Assembly (NCBI RefSeq): GCF_003233845.1
Contig: NZ_QKRB01000043.1
Coordinates: 242,010 to 306,009 of the forward strand
Direction: 5' to 3'
DNA length: 64,000 nucleotides
From: Paenibacillus sambharensis
Lineage (GTDB): Bacteria; Bacillota; Bacilli; Paenibacillales; Paenibacillaceae
Below, in pieces: positions 43,130-51,861 of this stretch. Numbering within the stretch: the first letter of the stretch is position 1; each line of letters starts with the position of its first letter. The position numbers and the translations under genes are program-made. The notes beneath the pieces are model-generated. The model was given only the letters and a program-made list of their open reading frames with translations, was not told the origin of the DNA and made no database searches.

Positions 43130-43876
43130 ATGACACAAGATGTAAATTTACAAGTTAAATTGTTGTGCTTCCCGTTTGCAGGAGCAGGGGCGAGCTTCTT
43201 CAGCAGCTGGAACGACTTGTTCGACAGCTCATTAGAGATTGTCCCTGTTCAACTGCCGGGAAGAGAGAGGCAAATTGCCGAAGAGCCTTACAGGAATATT
43301 CATGCCGCAGCCGACGTGTTTGCCAAGATGATTGAGGAACAGCATGCCGGAAGCCCAGTATCTCTCTTCGGCCACTGCTTTCTCGGGGCTACCCTGGCTT
43401 TTGAAGTGGCGAGGCGGTTGGAGGCTAACGGAAAAGTCCAGCTGATCCGTTTGTTTGTCAGTGCTGCATCGTCGCCTAATAGTGTAAGGAGCTATTCGTT
43501 GACCTCCTATCAGGATGATCAGTTTATTGAAGAGGTCAAGAAGCTCACGGGATACATGCATCACGCTTTTGAGATTCCTGAACTCAGAGAGCTGTTAGTG
43601 CCGACACTCAGAGCTGACTTTGAGATGGACGAGACTTACATTCCTGCGCCAGGCAGCCGGATCAACGCACCGATTTCGGCCATGTTTGCAACGGAAGACG
43701 CGTTTGTGAAGCAGGAGGATGTCGCATGCTGGAAGGACTGCACGTACGGTGGTTTCGAAATATTCCCGGTGAGCGGGGAGCACATGTACATTACCTCTTC
43801 GCCTGAACAGTCCGCTGCCATTATCCAACAAGCGCTTGCTAAGCTGCATATGGAGGGTGCCCTTCACAATGACTAG
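43130..43876 (+). CDS. Type II (external) thioesterase, GrsT-like, with Cys in place of Ser
   Basis: 248 residues, alpha/beta hydrolase. It would remove wrong acyl groups from carrier domains of the NRPS. LLCFPFAGAGASFFSSW and VPVQLPGRERQIAEEPY are the type II TE hallmarks. The nucleophile elbow reads SLFGHCFLGATLAFEVARRLE: Cys instead of Ser and one extra residue before the second Gly compared with GHSMG. The Asp (ATEDAFV) and His (SGEHMYI) look intact. First gene of the cluster, with AAGGTGAGGAG before the ATG. It overlaps the SDR gene by eight bases. Confidence 0.88.
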   Translation: MTQDVNLQVKLLCFPFAGAGASFFSSWNDLFDSSLEIVPVQLPGRERQIAEEPYRNIHAAADVFAKMIEEQHAGSPVSLFGHCFLGATLAFEVARRLEANGKVQLIRLFVSAASSPNSVRSYSLTSYQDDQFIEEVKKLTGYMHHAFEIPELRELLVPTLRADFEMDETYIPAPGSRINAPISAMFATEDAFVKQEDVACWKDCTYGGFEIFPVSGEHMYITSSPEQSAAIIQQALAKLHMEGALHND

Positions 43877-44696
43877 TCTAAAGGGAAAGGTAGTTCTGAT
43901 TACCGGTGCAGGACGCGGTATAGGCAGAGCCTGCGCGCTGCGTGCAGCAGAAGAGGGTGCAGACCTCATCATAACAGATATTGGAGATTCCATAAATTCG
44001 GTGCCTTATCAGTTGTCCACACACGACCAGCTTGAAACAACGGCCGAGAGGTGCAAGGAATTGGGCTCTAGTGTGCTTATGCAGCTGGCGGATGTATGCG
44101 AGATGAACGATATTTTGGCGCTTGTGGAAGCAGCCGTTAACCGGTTCGGCAGAATTGATGCAGCCGTGAACAATGCCGGTATAGGAGCACCCGCAGGGAA
44201 GGCAACCCACCTCTATACGAGCGAGGAATGGGAGATTCTCTTGAATGTCAATCTGTCGGGGCCTTGGCGTTTGATTAAGGCAGTCGCGCCCATCATGATC
44301 GAGCAGCAGTACGGAAGCATTATCAATGTGGCATCAACCGCAGGTCTGCTGGGCTACAAGCATTTTGCCGGATATGTGGCTTCCAAGCATGGTCTTGTAG
44401 GGCTGACGAAGTCAGCGGCGCTGGATTATGCACCTCAGAATATTAGAGTAAATGCGATTTGCCCGGGCCCGGTATATGACGATGAGCGGCTTGATGGCCA
44501 CATGACCAAGGTGGTGGCAGACTCGCTTGGCCTCCGGCTAGGTGATCAGGAATCGATTGATCTTGAATCTGTCGCTTTGAACACTGTCGTATCTCCGCTT
44601 GATGTAGCGGATGCCATGGTTTGGTTGGCAAGCGACCAGTCCCAGCGTGTTACGGGAACCACGATTACCGTGGATGCAGGATATTCCGCAAAGTAG
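43869..44696 (+). CDS. Short-chain dehydrogenase with mycofactocin-type insertion
   Basis: 275 residues, Rossmann SDR. TGAGRGIGRA (NAD loop, ~12-21), DIGDSINSVPYQLSTHDQL (~37-55), NNAGIGAP, NVASTAG (Ser) and GYVASKHG (Tyr and Lys). The insertion after the second strand, I-x-x-VPY-x-L-x-T-x-x-x-L-x-ET, is the trait of the mycofactocin-coupled/carveol-dehydrogenase SDR group, whose NAD is tightly held. It may oxidise an alcohol on a carrier-bound Thr or Ser residue (inference). It overlaps the thioesterase gene by eight bases. Confidence 0.82.
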   Translation: MTSLKGKVVLITGAGRGIGRACALRAAEEGADLIITDIGDSINSVPYQLSTHDQLETTAERCKELGSSVLMQLADVCEMNDILALVEAAVNRFGRIDAAVNNAGIGAPAGKATHLYTSEEWEILLNVNLSGPWRLIKAVAPIMIEQQYGSIINVASTAGLLGYKHFAGYVASKHGLVGLTKSAALDYAPQNIRVNAICPGPVYDDERLDGHMTKVVADSLGLRLGDQESIDLESVALNTVVSPLDVADAMVWLASDQSQRVTGTTITVDAGYSAK

Positions 44697-44716
44697 AAGG
44701 GGGAGAAATAATAGAA

Positions 44717-47506
44717 ATGCGTGAAAGAGAATTAATGCCGGCTCTGGAGCTGGACAAGGCAGCAGTATCGCAGGTGTTGACAGGCCGTCTTACGGATCCG
44801 GCTGTTATAAGCCAGAGTGTGGCGTGCTTGCAAAACAGGGGTGAGAATGAGGCTTTGCATGCTGCTGTATTTCCTTGGATCGAATACACATCATCTCAGA
44901 CGAATCATGAGGACTTTGTAAAACGCGAAGCTGCCCGCCCGATTGGCTGCTCGGCAAAGATACGGGCTGTGCTTGCTGTTGCGAGTGATGGAGAGGCTGA
45001 TCTGATCCTCACAGCAAATCGGGAATTGGTATCTGTTCAGGATCTGCTTCATGTGTATGACTGCATAACAGGCGGCAGCTTAAGCTTCAAGATATCGAAT
45101 GCCTCCAGGCAGAGGTATGGATCTTATATATGTCCCAAGTGGGGAGTACCGGACTGGAGCAGCACAGCCGCCTACTCGAAGTCGTATCAGATTCAGCTGA
45201 CAGAGCTGGATTTCGCAAGCTTTTCGGGTGACAAGCTGTCCATTATTGTCCGTGCTCTGCTGACCACATTAACGAAATACGGCACGAAGAACAGCAAAGT
45301 GCTGATCGAAGAAAACAGCAAGGCAGCAAGGAAGATGAGAACCGGCGTGCTTGATGATAACAAGCACATCTTCATTAAAGAGGGGATTGTGCATGACGAT
45401 GGCGCGCCAAACGCATTCGATGCCGCAGTCATCATGACCGACTTGCCGGATGCAAGCTGCCAGTACACGCCTTGTCTGGCTTCCCTGTTTCCAATCACGC
45501 TCCGTGTTACCCAATATAATGGTGTGCTGCACTCAGCTGCTGTATCCGCGAGTGAACGATTCGTCCACCCGGCAGTACTGGAACAGTTTGTGCGTTTGCT
45601 TCAATTTTACATGGAGGCATCAGCCGGGGGCGCTGATCTGGAAGCAGACGAGCTGCTCAGCATGCCGCTTCCGCAGGCGGAGGAACAAACCCAGAAGAAT
45701 ACCATCTTACCGAGAAGGGATGGAATTAATAAACTCACATACAGCCATGATTTGCTGGAGAGACTGCGTGCCATTTCGGCCCAATACCCTGACCGGATTG
45801 CGGTATCGGATCAAGCGGGAGCTGTCACGTATGCCGAGCTTGACCGGAGGAGTGACTGGATTGCGAGGAAGCTGCTTTACTGCGGTATAAGCGAGGGGGA
45901 TAAAGTTGTTGTATCGCTGGACCAGTCGGTTGAGCTTATTACAATTATCACTGCTGTAAGCAAGGCCGGCGGCACCTATATCCCGGTTGATCCCAAATAT
46001 CCGCTCGAGCGGATCGCATTCGTCCTGGACGATTCCCAAGCTGCATATATCATTACTTCATTACAAGATGTTCCTTCCAAACACAAGCTTCAACGAATCT
46101 CTCCAACCGAGCTGAGCGTGGAAGACAGCGATGCTTCGCTGGATTCTCTCGTCCTTCCAACCAGAGCAGCAAACCAGGCATACGTTATTTATACATCTGG
46201 AACTTCAGGACAGCCCAAGGGGGTTATGGTGCCGTCCCGCAATATCGTTTCACTGATCGAGGCGACAGAGCAGGAGTTCAGGCTTTCGCCCAAAGATGTG
46301 TGGACCATGTTCCATTCCGCATCGTTTGATTTTTCCGTGTGGGAGATGTGGGGCTGTCTACTGACGGGAGGCCATTTGGTTGTCGTGCCGAGACAGACGG
46401 CACGGTCTCCGTATGATTTTTATGATCTGCTGGCGGACAAGAAGGTAACGGTTCTGAATCAGACGCCATCTGCTTTCTACGCCTTGCTGAAGGTGGACGC
46501 TGAGAACCGGGCTGCCCGACTGAACGCGGTCAGGCTGGTCATATTTGGCGGTGAAGCGCTAGATACTTACAAAATCTCCAGCTGGCTCGAACGTTACCCG
46601 GCCGGCTGCTGCAGACTTGTGAACATGTACGGCATAACGGAGACTACTGTTCATGTAACCTACCGCAATATTTATAGCAGAGACCCGGAATTTCTGTCCA
46701 AATCGGTTGGGACTGCCCTTCCCGGATGGGAAATTTCCATTCGGGATGCAGACGGAACGCCGTGCCTCTATGGTGTGGAAGGCGAGATATGGGTAGGTGG
46801 AGCCGGAGTGTCAGACGGGTACCTCAACCGGGAGGAGCTGACTAGGGAACGCTTCGTTACTGATGGGGATGGCGAGCGATGGTACCGAAGCGGTGACCTT
46901 GGCCGCATGAGACCGGATGGCAGCGTGGATTACCTGGGGCGGATGGACAGCCAAGTGAAGGTCCGGGGCTTCCGGATTGAGCTGGATGAGATACGGTCTG
47001 TGATTCAGAAAATGCCATATGTGCGAAATGTAGCGGTTGTGCTGCATGACGGTGACGATGTTGATGCCTCTCAAAAGCAAATTATTGCCTTTATAGAAGG
47101 CTCTGAGCAGGTCCAGCCGGAAAAGATCCGCAGCGATCTGAAATCGAAGCTGCCTGAATATATGATCCCGGCCAGACTCATTCGGGTGAATGAGATTCCG
47201 ATGACTATCAACGGAAAGGTTGACCACGGCTCCCTGATGCTGAAGCTTGACCAGCCCGAGCAGGAGACTGCTGCGAGTGCCGGCAGCAGTGAAGACCCGT
47301 TCCTTGCAATATGGAACAGAGTACTCGGACATGCGATTGACCCGGATGACCAGTTCTTCGAATCGGGCGGCAATTCACTGCTGGCTGTGGAGCTGCTGTC
47401 GGCCCTTAAGAAGGAAGTGGATAATTCCCTTACGCTGCGTGATTTGTATATTCATTCTTCACCGAGAGAGCTGCAGGAGTTTCTCTCGAAGAAATCGGTA
47501 GGGTAG
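44717..47506 (+). CDS. NRPS, degenerate C - A (Thr) - PCP
   Basis: 929 residues. About 10-340 is a condensation-domain fold that has lost its active site: where HHxxxDG should be, ANRELVS stands at 100-106. The adenylation domain (about 365-830) has YVIYTSGTSGQPKG, SFDFSVWEMWG and NMYGITETTVH. The specificity residues read by hand are D-F-W-N-I-G-M-V-H-K, the classic threonine code. The carrier domain ends the protein with FFESGGNSLLAVEL (phosphopantetheine Ser). It likely loads Thr to be used by another protein. ATG 44717 follows AAGGGGGAGA. No epimerase or TE is present. Confidence 0.9.
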   Translation: MRERELMPALELDKAAVSQVLTGRLTDPAVISQSVACLQNRGENEALHAAVFPWIEYTSSQTNHEDFVKREAARPIGCSAKIRAVLAVASDGEADLILTANRELVSVQDLLHVYDCITGGSLSFKISNASRQRYGSYICPKWGVPDWSSTAAYSKSYQIQLTELDFASFSGDKLSIIVRALLTTLTKYGTKNSKVLIEENSKAARKMRTGVLDDNKHIFIKEGIVHDDGAPNAFDAAVIMTDLPDASCQYTPCLASLFPITLRVTQYNGVLHSAAVSASERFVHPAVLEQFVRLLQFYMEASAGGADLEADELLSMPLPQAEEQTQKNTILPRRDGINKLTYSHDLLERLRAISAQYPDRIAVSDQAGAVTYAELDRRSDWIARKLLYCGISEGDKVVVSLDQSVELITIITAVSKAGGTYIPVDPKYPLERIAFVLDDSQAAYIITSLQDVPSKHKLQRISPTELSVEDSDASLDSLVLPTRAANQAYVIYTSGTSGQPKGVMVPSRNIVSLIEATEQEFRLSPKDVWTMFHSASFDFSVWEMWGCLLTGGHLVVVPRQTARSPYDFYDLLADKKVTVLNQTPSAFYALLKVDAENRAARLNAVRLVIFGGEALDTYKISSWLERYPAGCCRLVNMYGITETTVHVTYRNIYSRDPEFLSKSVGTALPGWEISIRDADGTPCLYGVEGEIWVGGAGVSDGYLNREELTRERFVTDGDGERWYRSGDLGRMRPDGSVDYLGRMDSQVKVRGFRIELDEIRSVIQKMPYVRNVAVVLHDGDDVDASQKQIIAFIEGSEQVQPEKIRSDLKSKLPEYMIPARLIRVNEIPMTINGKVDHGSLMLKLDQPEQETAASAGSSEDPFLAIWNRVLGHAIDPDDQFFESGGNSLLAVELLSALKKEVDNSLTLRDLYIHSSPRELQEFLSKKSVG

Positions 47507-47508
47507 GG

Positions 47509-48780
47509 ATGTCTATGATGCATAAAGCTCTGCCGAAGGTAGCCGTTATACACGGGGAGGGCTCTGCCTCCCCCTTGACTGTAAAAGCCGCGTCCGTGGG
47601 CATCTGCGAGCTGATCTTCCTGTATGCGGCATGCAGTGACAAGGATAAGGCGCAATTTGCGCTGTTAAAAAATCACACGAGGTCTTTTGATATCTCAACG
47701 CTGACTGACAGTGAAGCGGCTGAGCTGCTCGGCAAGGAGCGGATTGCAGGAGTTGTCACGTTCAGTGAGTCTCAGCTGCCGCGGGTTACCGCTTACTGTG
47801 CGGCCTTGGGACTGATTGGACATTCGGCTGAGACACTGGCTTCACTGATTGATAAGTATAAGCAGAGGGAACGGCTGGCTGAAGCCAATGTCAATGCTGT
47901 CCGTCATGCTCTTGTAGACCGGCAGCGTGTGGAGCAAGCTGTAGCTGTTGTTGGTTTCCCTGCTGTTCTGAAGCCAAGAATCGGGGCCGGCAGCAGGTGG
48001 ACGGGCAAGGTTGCTTCCATGGAAGAGCTTCGTCATGCTCTATCCGCTGGTCCCGCAGACTGCGAGTATGTGCTGGAGGAGTATCTGGAGGGCGACCCGG
48101 AACTTCGGGATGCCTTCTATGGCGATTATGTTTCTGTAGAGTCCGTTCACCAGAACGGCCGGTCACAGCAGGTTTGTGTAACAGCTAAACTGCCCTTGAC
48201 CGAGCATTTTGCCGAGACGGGCATGTTTGTTCCGCATCCGCTCTCTGCTGAGCTGGCGGAGCAGGTTTGCAGACTGGAAGCTCAGGCCATTCAGGCGCTG
48301 GGGATAACCGATGGTGTGACTCATACGGAAATCAAACTGACATCAGGCGGTCCAAGGATCATTGAAATCAATGGCCGGCTCGGCGGTTATGTCCCCGAAA
48401 TTGTGAAGCGGGCAATGAATGTGGACCTGGTTAAAGCAGCCCTGCAGGTATCGCTTGGAATCGAACCGTCTATTGCTCCGGGGCCTGTAACATCGGTAGT
48501 CTACCAGGTGTTTCTGGCAGCCCCATGCGGTCAACCGGCTGGCTTTGGCGGTATGGACGGAATGGACGAAGTGCTGGCGATGGATGGGGTGCTGCATCTG
48601 GAAATTACGAAGGATGCGGGACAAGTCATCGACTATCGGCTTGGCACACAGAGCAATATGGGCATCGTGTATGGTTCGGCGCCTGACTTTGATGCGTTCG
48701 CTAGAACTGTTCACGCTATGAGAACCAAATTGGTTCCACATCTTAACGTTCCGGGAGGAAGAGAAGTCGATGCAAGGTGA
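47509..48780 (+). CDS. ATP-grasp ligase (L-amino-acid ligase/BacD type)
   Basis: 423 residues. ATP-grasp fold: LIDKYKQRERLAEANVN leads into AVVGFPAVLKPRIGAGSRW (ATP Lys), YVLEEYLEGDPEL, and HTEIKLTSGGPRIIEINGRLGG, the Mg-binding Glu/Asn-Arg signature of carboxylate-amine ligases that make dipeptides (BacD/YwfE, RizA). It can join a free or carrier-derived acid to an amine through acyl phosphate. It sits between two NRPS genes, two bases after the first and overlapping the second by 11, which points to a non-thiotemplate amide bond in the pathway. Confidence 0.87.
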   Translation: MSMMHKALPKVAVIHGEGSASPLTVKAASVGICELIFLYAACSDKDKAQFALLKNHTRSFDISTLTDSEAAELLGKERIAGVVTFSESQLPRVTAYCAALGLIGHSAETLASLIDKYKQRERLAEANVNAVRHALVDRQRVEQAVAVVGFPAVLKPRIGAGSRWTGKVASMEELRHALSAGPADCEYVLEEYLEGDPELRDAFYGDYVSVESVHQNGRSQQVCVTAKLPLTEHFAETGMFVPHPLSAELAEQVCRLEAQAIQALGITDGVTHTEIKLTSGGPRIIEINGRLGGYVPEIVKRAMNVDLVKAALQVSLGIEPSIAPGPVTSVVYQVFLAAPCGQPAGFGGMDGMDEVLAMDGVLHLEITKDAGQVIDYRLGTQSNMGIVYGSAPDFDAFARTVHAMRTKLVPHLNVPGGREVDAR

Positions 48781-51700
48781 TTCTGTAGTGAGGACTTTGG
48801 GCGGCCGCTTTGATTCCACTGCTGCAAGATACCCGGAGAACATGGCCGTTATATATGAAGGTCAAGCCGTCACATACCGGGAGCTTCAGCTTAAAGCAGA
48901 CGCGCTGTGCAGTGCTCTGCGGTCCAGGGGTATTACAGCCTCCAGCAGAGTCGGGATTCTAAGTGAGCGCTGCCTGGATTGGGTCGTGGCCATGATGGCG
49001 GTTGTCAAGGCTGGTGCTGCATATGTGCCGCTCTCCGCAGATGATCCGCTGACGCAAATCGAGAGCCTGGTAGCGGATGTTCAAGTTGAACTGATTCTGA
49101 CGGACCTTTATGCCTCCTTGCCCTTCTTGCCAGCCATGAGCATTAGGGACATTCCAGCGGAGTTGACTGCAACTGTAGCTGATCCAGCTGCTTCAGGGGG
49201 CTCGCTGGCTTATATCATGTTCACCTCAGGAACGACAGGCAAGCCCAAAGGTGTAGGGGTTACGCACGAGAACATCTTAAACCTGACAGTCGAGCCCGAC
49301 TATGTGAGGCTTGATGCCAGCACTCGTATTCTACAGACGGGTGCTCCAACCTTCGATGCCTCGACGTTTGAGGTCTGGGGGGCATTGCTCAATGGCGGAA
49401 CCCTGATCATACCAAGCAAGCGTGGCCTGACCGATTTCGGATATATGGAGCAGAACATACAGCAGCACGGTGTCACGACGATGTGGCTGACATCACCGCT
49501 GTTTACGATTGCTGCTGAACACAACCCCCGGATGTTCGAGGGCATCAGAGAACTTATAGTGGGCGGCGATGTAGTAAGCCCGGTTGCTGTCAACAAGGTT
49601 TATGAAGCCTGCGGGAATATCAGCATTCTGAACGGCTATGGGCCGACAGAGTGCACCACCTTCTCAGCGGTCTATTCCATTCCGCGGAATCATGGCAGCG
49701 AACCGGTTCCGATCGGCAGGCCATTCAACAATGTCCAGGCCTATATTCTGGATGAGGACAACCGGCCTGTAAGACAAGGGGACATTGGAGAGCTGCATAT
49801 TGGCGGCAAAGGTGTTTCCCTTGGATACGTGAATCGTCCTGATCTGAATGAAGAAGTATTTATCGTGAACCCTTTCGGGCCAGGTAAGCTGTACAAAACC
49901 GGTGACAGGGTAAGTGAGGATGCCGCGGGCATTATTCACTACTACGGACGCAAGGACAGACAAGTGAAGATCCGGGGATACCGCATTGAATTGTCTGCGG
50001 TGGAAGCGATGCTGGAATTGGTAGAGGAAGTGGAATCCGCGGCAGCTTGTGTGCTTACGAACCGCGCAGGAGCCAACGAAATCTGTGCCTGTGTGACTGT
50101 TCGTGACGCGGCTGCTTCAAGCCGAGATGATATCCGACACAGGTTCGCGGTCATTGCTCCTTCGCATATCGTGCTGTCCCATATCGTTATTGTTGATTCG
50201 CTGCCGCTGAATAAGAACGGAAAGATCGACTACAAGGAGATTAAGGTTCTCTTGGAGGCAGAGGCTTCTGCAAGCCAAGGGGCCCTCGCGGACAGTGAAG
50301 GGGGGACCGCTGAAGATATAGTCATGAATATCTTGAGCAATCGTACCGGGTTTCCTGTGCCGGACAGCAGTACTTCTTTCTTCGACTTGGGCATTGACTC
50401 GCTGACCGCTGTTTATTTGGCACGGGATATCAATAATGAATTCGGTACGAATATCAACGCGGTGGATATTCTGGCTCATCCCACGATTGCAGATTTGATG
50501 CCGCTGCTTGGCAGGCAGCCTGTGGTGGATGCAAAGAATGCTGATGTCAGCAGACCGAGAAGCGAAGAGCAGAAGCTGCCTGTATTGAATCAGCAGAAGC
50601 CGCTGCTGGTTGATTATCACTTGAACCCAAGCTCAGTGCGGTATAATGTGCCGCTTGTCTTCCGGTTAAGCCGTGAAACCTCTATCCCACGGTTAACAGA
50701 TGCGCTGTATAAGACCATTGAGCGGCACGGCGCGCTCAGGGTGCAGTTTGCGAATTCGGGCCTGACACCATTCCAGACCACTCTTGAGCTGGTGGATTTT
50801 ACGATTCCGCGCTTGCACGGCAGTCCGAATCTGCAGGAGCTGATTCAGCCCTTTAATTTAACGGCTGGGCTGCCGTTTCGGTTTGCAGTAGGGGAGGATG
50901 GCGATGGGGTGTGGCTGTTTATGGATTTCCACCATATCGCTGTCGACGGTGCTTCCCTGGCGGTGATCGTGAAGGATGTGAACCGTTTCTATCAGGGACA
51001 TCAGCTGGAAGAGCTGACGGACAGCTTTGCGGCAGTCGTGGAGCAATCAAATGCAGAGTTTCTGCGAAGCTGTGATTCATGCGCGGCTTACTGGCAAAAT
51101 TACCTGCAATATTACAAGGGAATGAATGAGCTGCCCGTTGATAAAGTGGACGATGACATCATTTCCCACCGGAGCCACCTGTTCCGGTTTGCAGTCGATG
51201 AGCAGCGGACTACGGCGCTTCGGGCTTGGTCGCAGCAGCAGCATATCACCCTCTTCGAAGGCATTCTTTTGGCATATGCCTGCACTCTGCATGCCGTCAC
51301 ATCCGGCTCCGAGGTCATGTTTGCTACGCCAAGCCGCGATTACACGGTTGTCACGAACGAGCCGGCGGTTGCCATGTTAACCCATACCTTATGGGTGTAT
51401 TCCGAGGTGAAGGAAGACCAGTCCATTCTGGATTATATGGGGACTTTCATTAAAGGCCTTCGCGAATCCCAGAGGTACATGGATGTGCCGATTGATGTCA
51501 TGCGTGAATTGGTCGCAAGGAACAGGCAGGAACCCGGGACCGCGGTTGTCGATACGTTGATCGCCTACCATAACGTGCAGGACATGCAGGCGGAGCTGTG
51601 CGGCACGCCGGTCAGGCTGAAGCCCATTGCGCCGGAGGATGGAATGTTTCCGCTGAATCTGCAGATTTTCGACTGTGCAACCCATCTGGAGGCGGAATGG

Positions 51701-51853
51701 GAGTATATGGCCGATTTATTCGAATATGATACCGTTGCAAGTCTTGGTGAGATGTTCACCGTCATGGTTGATTTGCTTACCAGGCACAAGCCTCAGAGCG
51801 CTCAGAAGATGCCGGACCTTGTGGCAGCATGTATTCAGGAGCAGCTGGCTTAA
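48770..51853 (+). CDS. NRPS, A (Val) - PCP - C
   Basis: 1027 residues. The A domain (about 10-495) has YIMFTSGTTGKPKG, TFDASTFEVWG, LNGYGPTECTTF and LPLNKNGKIDY. The specificity residues read are D-A-F-W-I-G-G-T-F-K, the classic valine code. The PCP (about 515-585) has FFDLGIDSLTAVYL; the usual GG before the Ser is GI. The C domain (about 610-1027) has an intact HHIAVDG (~721), so it should be active and pass Val to the next module. There is no N-terminal C domain, so this protein may start a chain. GGGAGG precedes the ATG. Confidence 0.92.
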   Translation: MQGDSVVRTLGGRFDSTAARYPENMAVIYEGQAVTYRELQLKADALCSALRSRGITASSRVGILSERCLDWVVAMMAVVKAGAAYVPLSADDPLTQIESLVADVQVELILTDLYASLPFLPAMSIRDIPAELTATVADPAASGGSLAYIMFTSGTTGKPKGVGVTHENILNLTVEPDYVRLDASTRILQTGAPTFDASTFEVWGALLNGGTLIIPSKRGLTDFGYMEQNIQQHGVTTMWLTSPLFTIAAEHNPRMFEGIRELIVGGDVVSPVAVNKVYEACGNISILNGYGPTECTTFSAVYSIPRNHGSEPVPIGRPFNNVQAYILDEDNRPVRQGDIGELHIGGKGVSLGYVNRPDLNEEVFIVNPFGPGKLYKTGDRVSEDAAGIIHYYGRKDRQVKIRGYRIELSAVEAMLELVEEVESAAACVLTNRAGANEICACVTVRDAAASSRDDIRHRFAVIAPSHIVLSHIVIVDSLPLNKNGKIDYKEIKVLLEAEASASQGALADSEGGTAEDIVMNILSNRTGFPVPDSSTSFFDLGIDSLTAVYLARDINNEFGTNINAVDILAHPTIADLMPLLGRQPVVDAKNADVSRPRSEEQKLPVLNQQKPLLVDYHLNPSSVRYNVPLVFRLSRETSIPRLTDALYKTIERHGALRVQFANSGLTPFQTTLELVDFTIPRLHGSPNLQELIQPFNLTAGLPFRFAVGEDGDGVWLFMDFHHIAVDGASLAVIVKDVNRFYQGHQLEELTDSFAAVVEQSNAEFLRSCDSCAAYWQNYLQYYKGMNELPVDKVDDDIISHRSHLFRFAVDEQRTTALRAWSQQQHITLFEGILLAYACTLHAVTSGSEVMFATPSRDYTVVTNEPAVAMLTHTLWVYSEVKEDQSILDYMGTFIKGLRESQRYMDVPIDVMRELVARNRQEPGTAVVDTLIAYHNVQDMQAELCGTPVRLKPIAPEDGMFPLNLQIFDCATHLEAEWEYMADLFEYDTVASLGEMFTVMVDLLTRHKPQSAQKMPDLVAACIQEQLA

Positions 51854-51861
51854 ATCCACTC

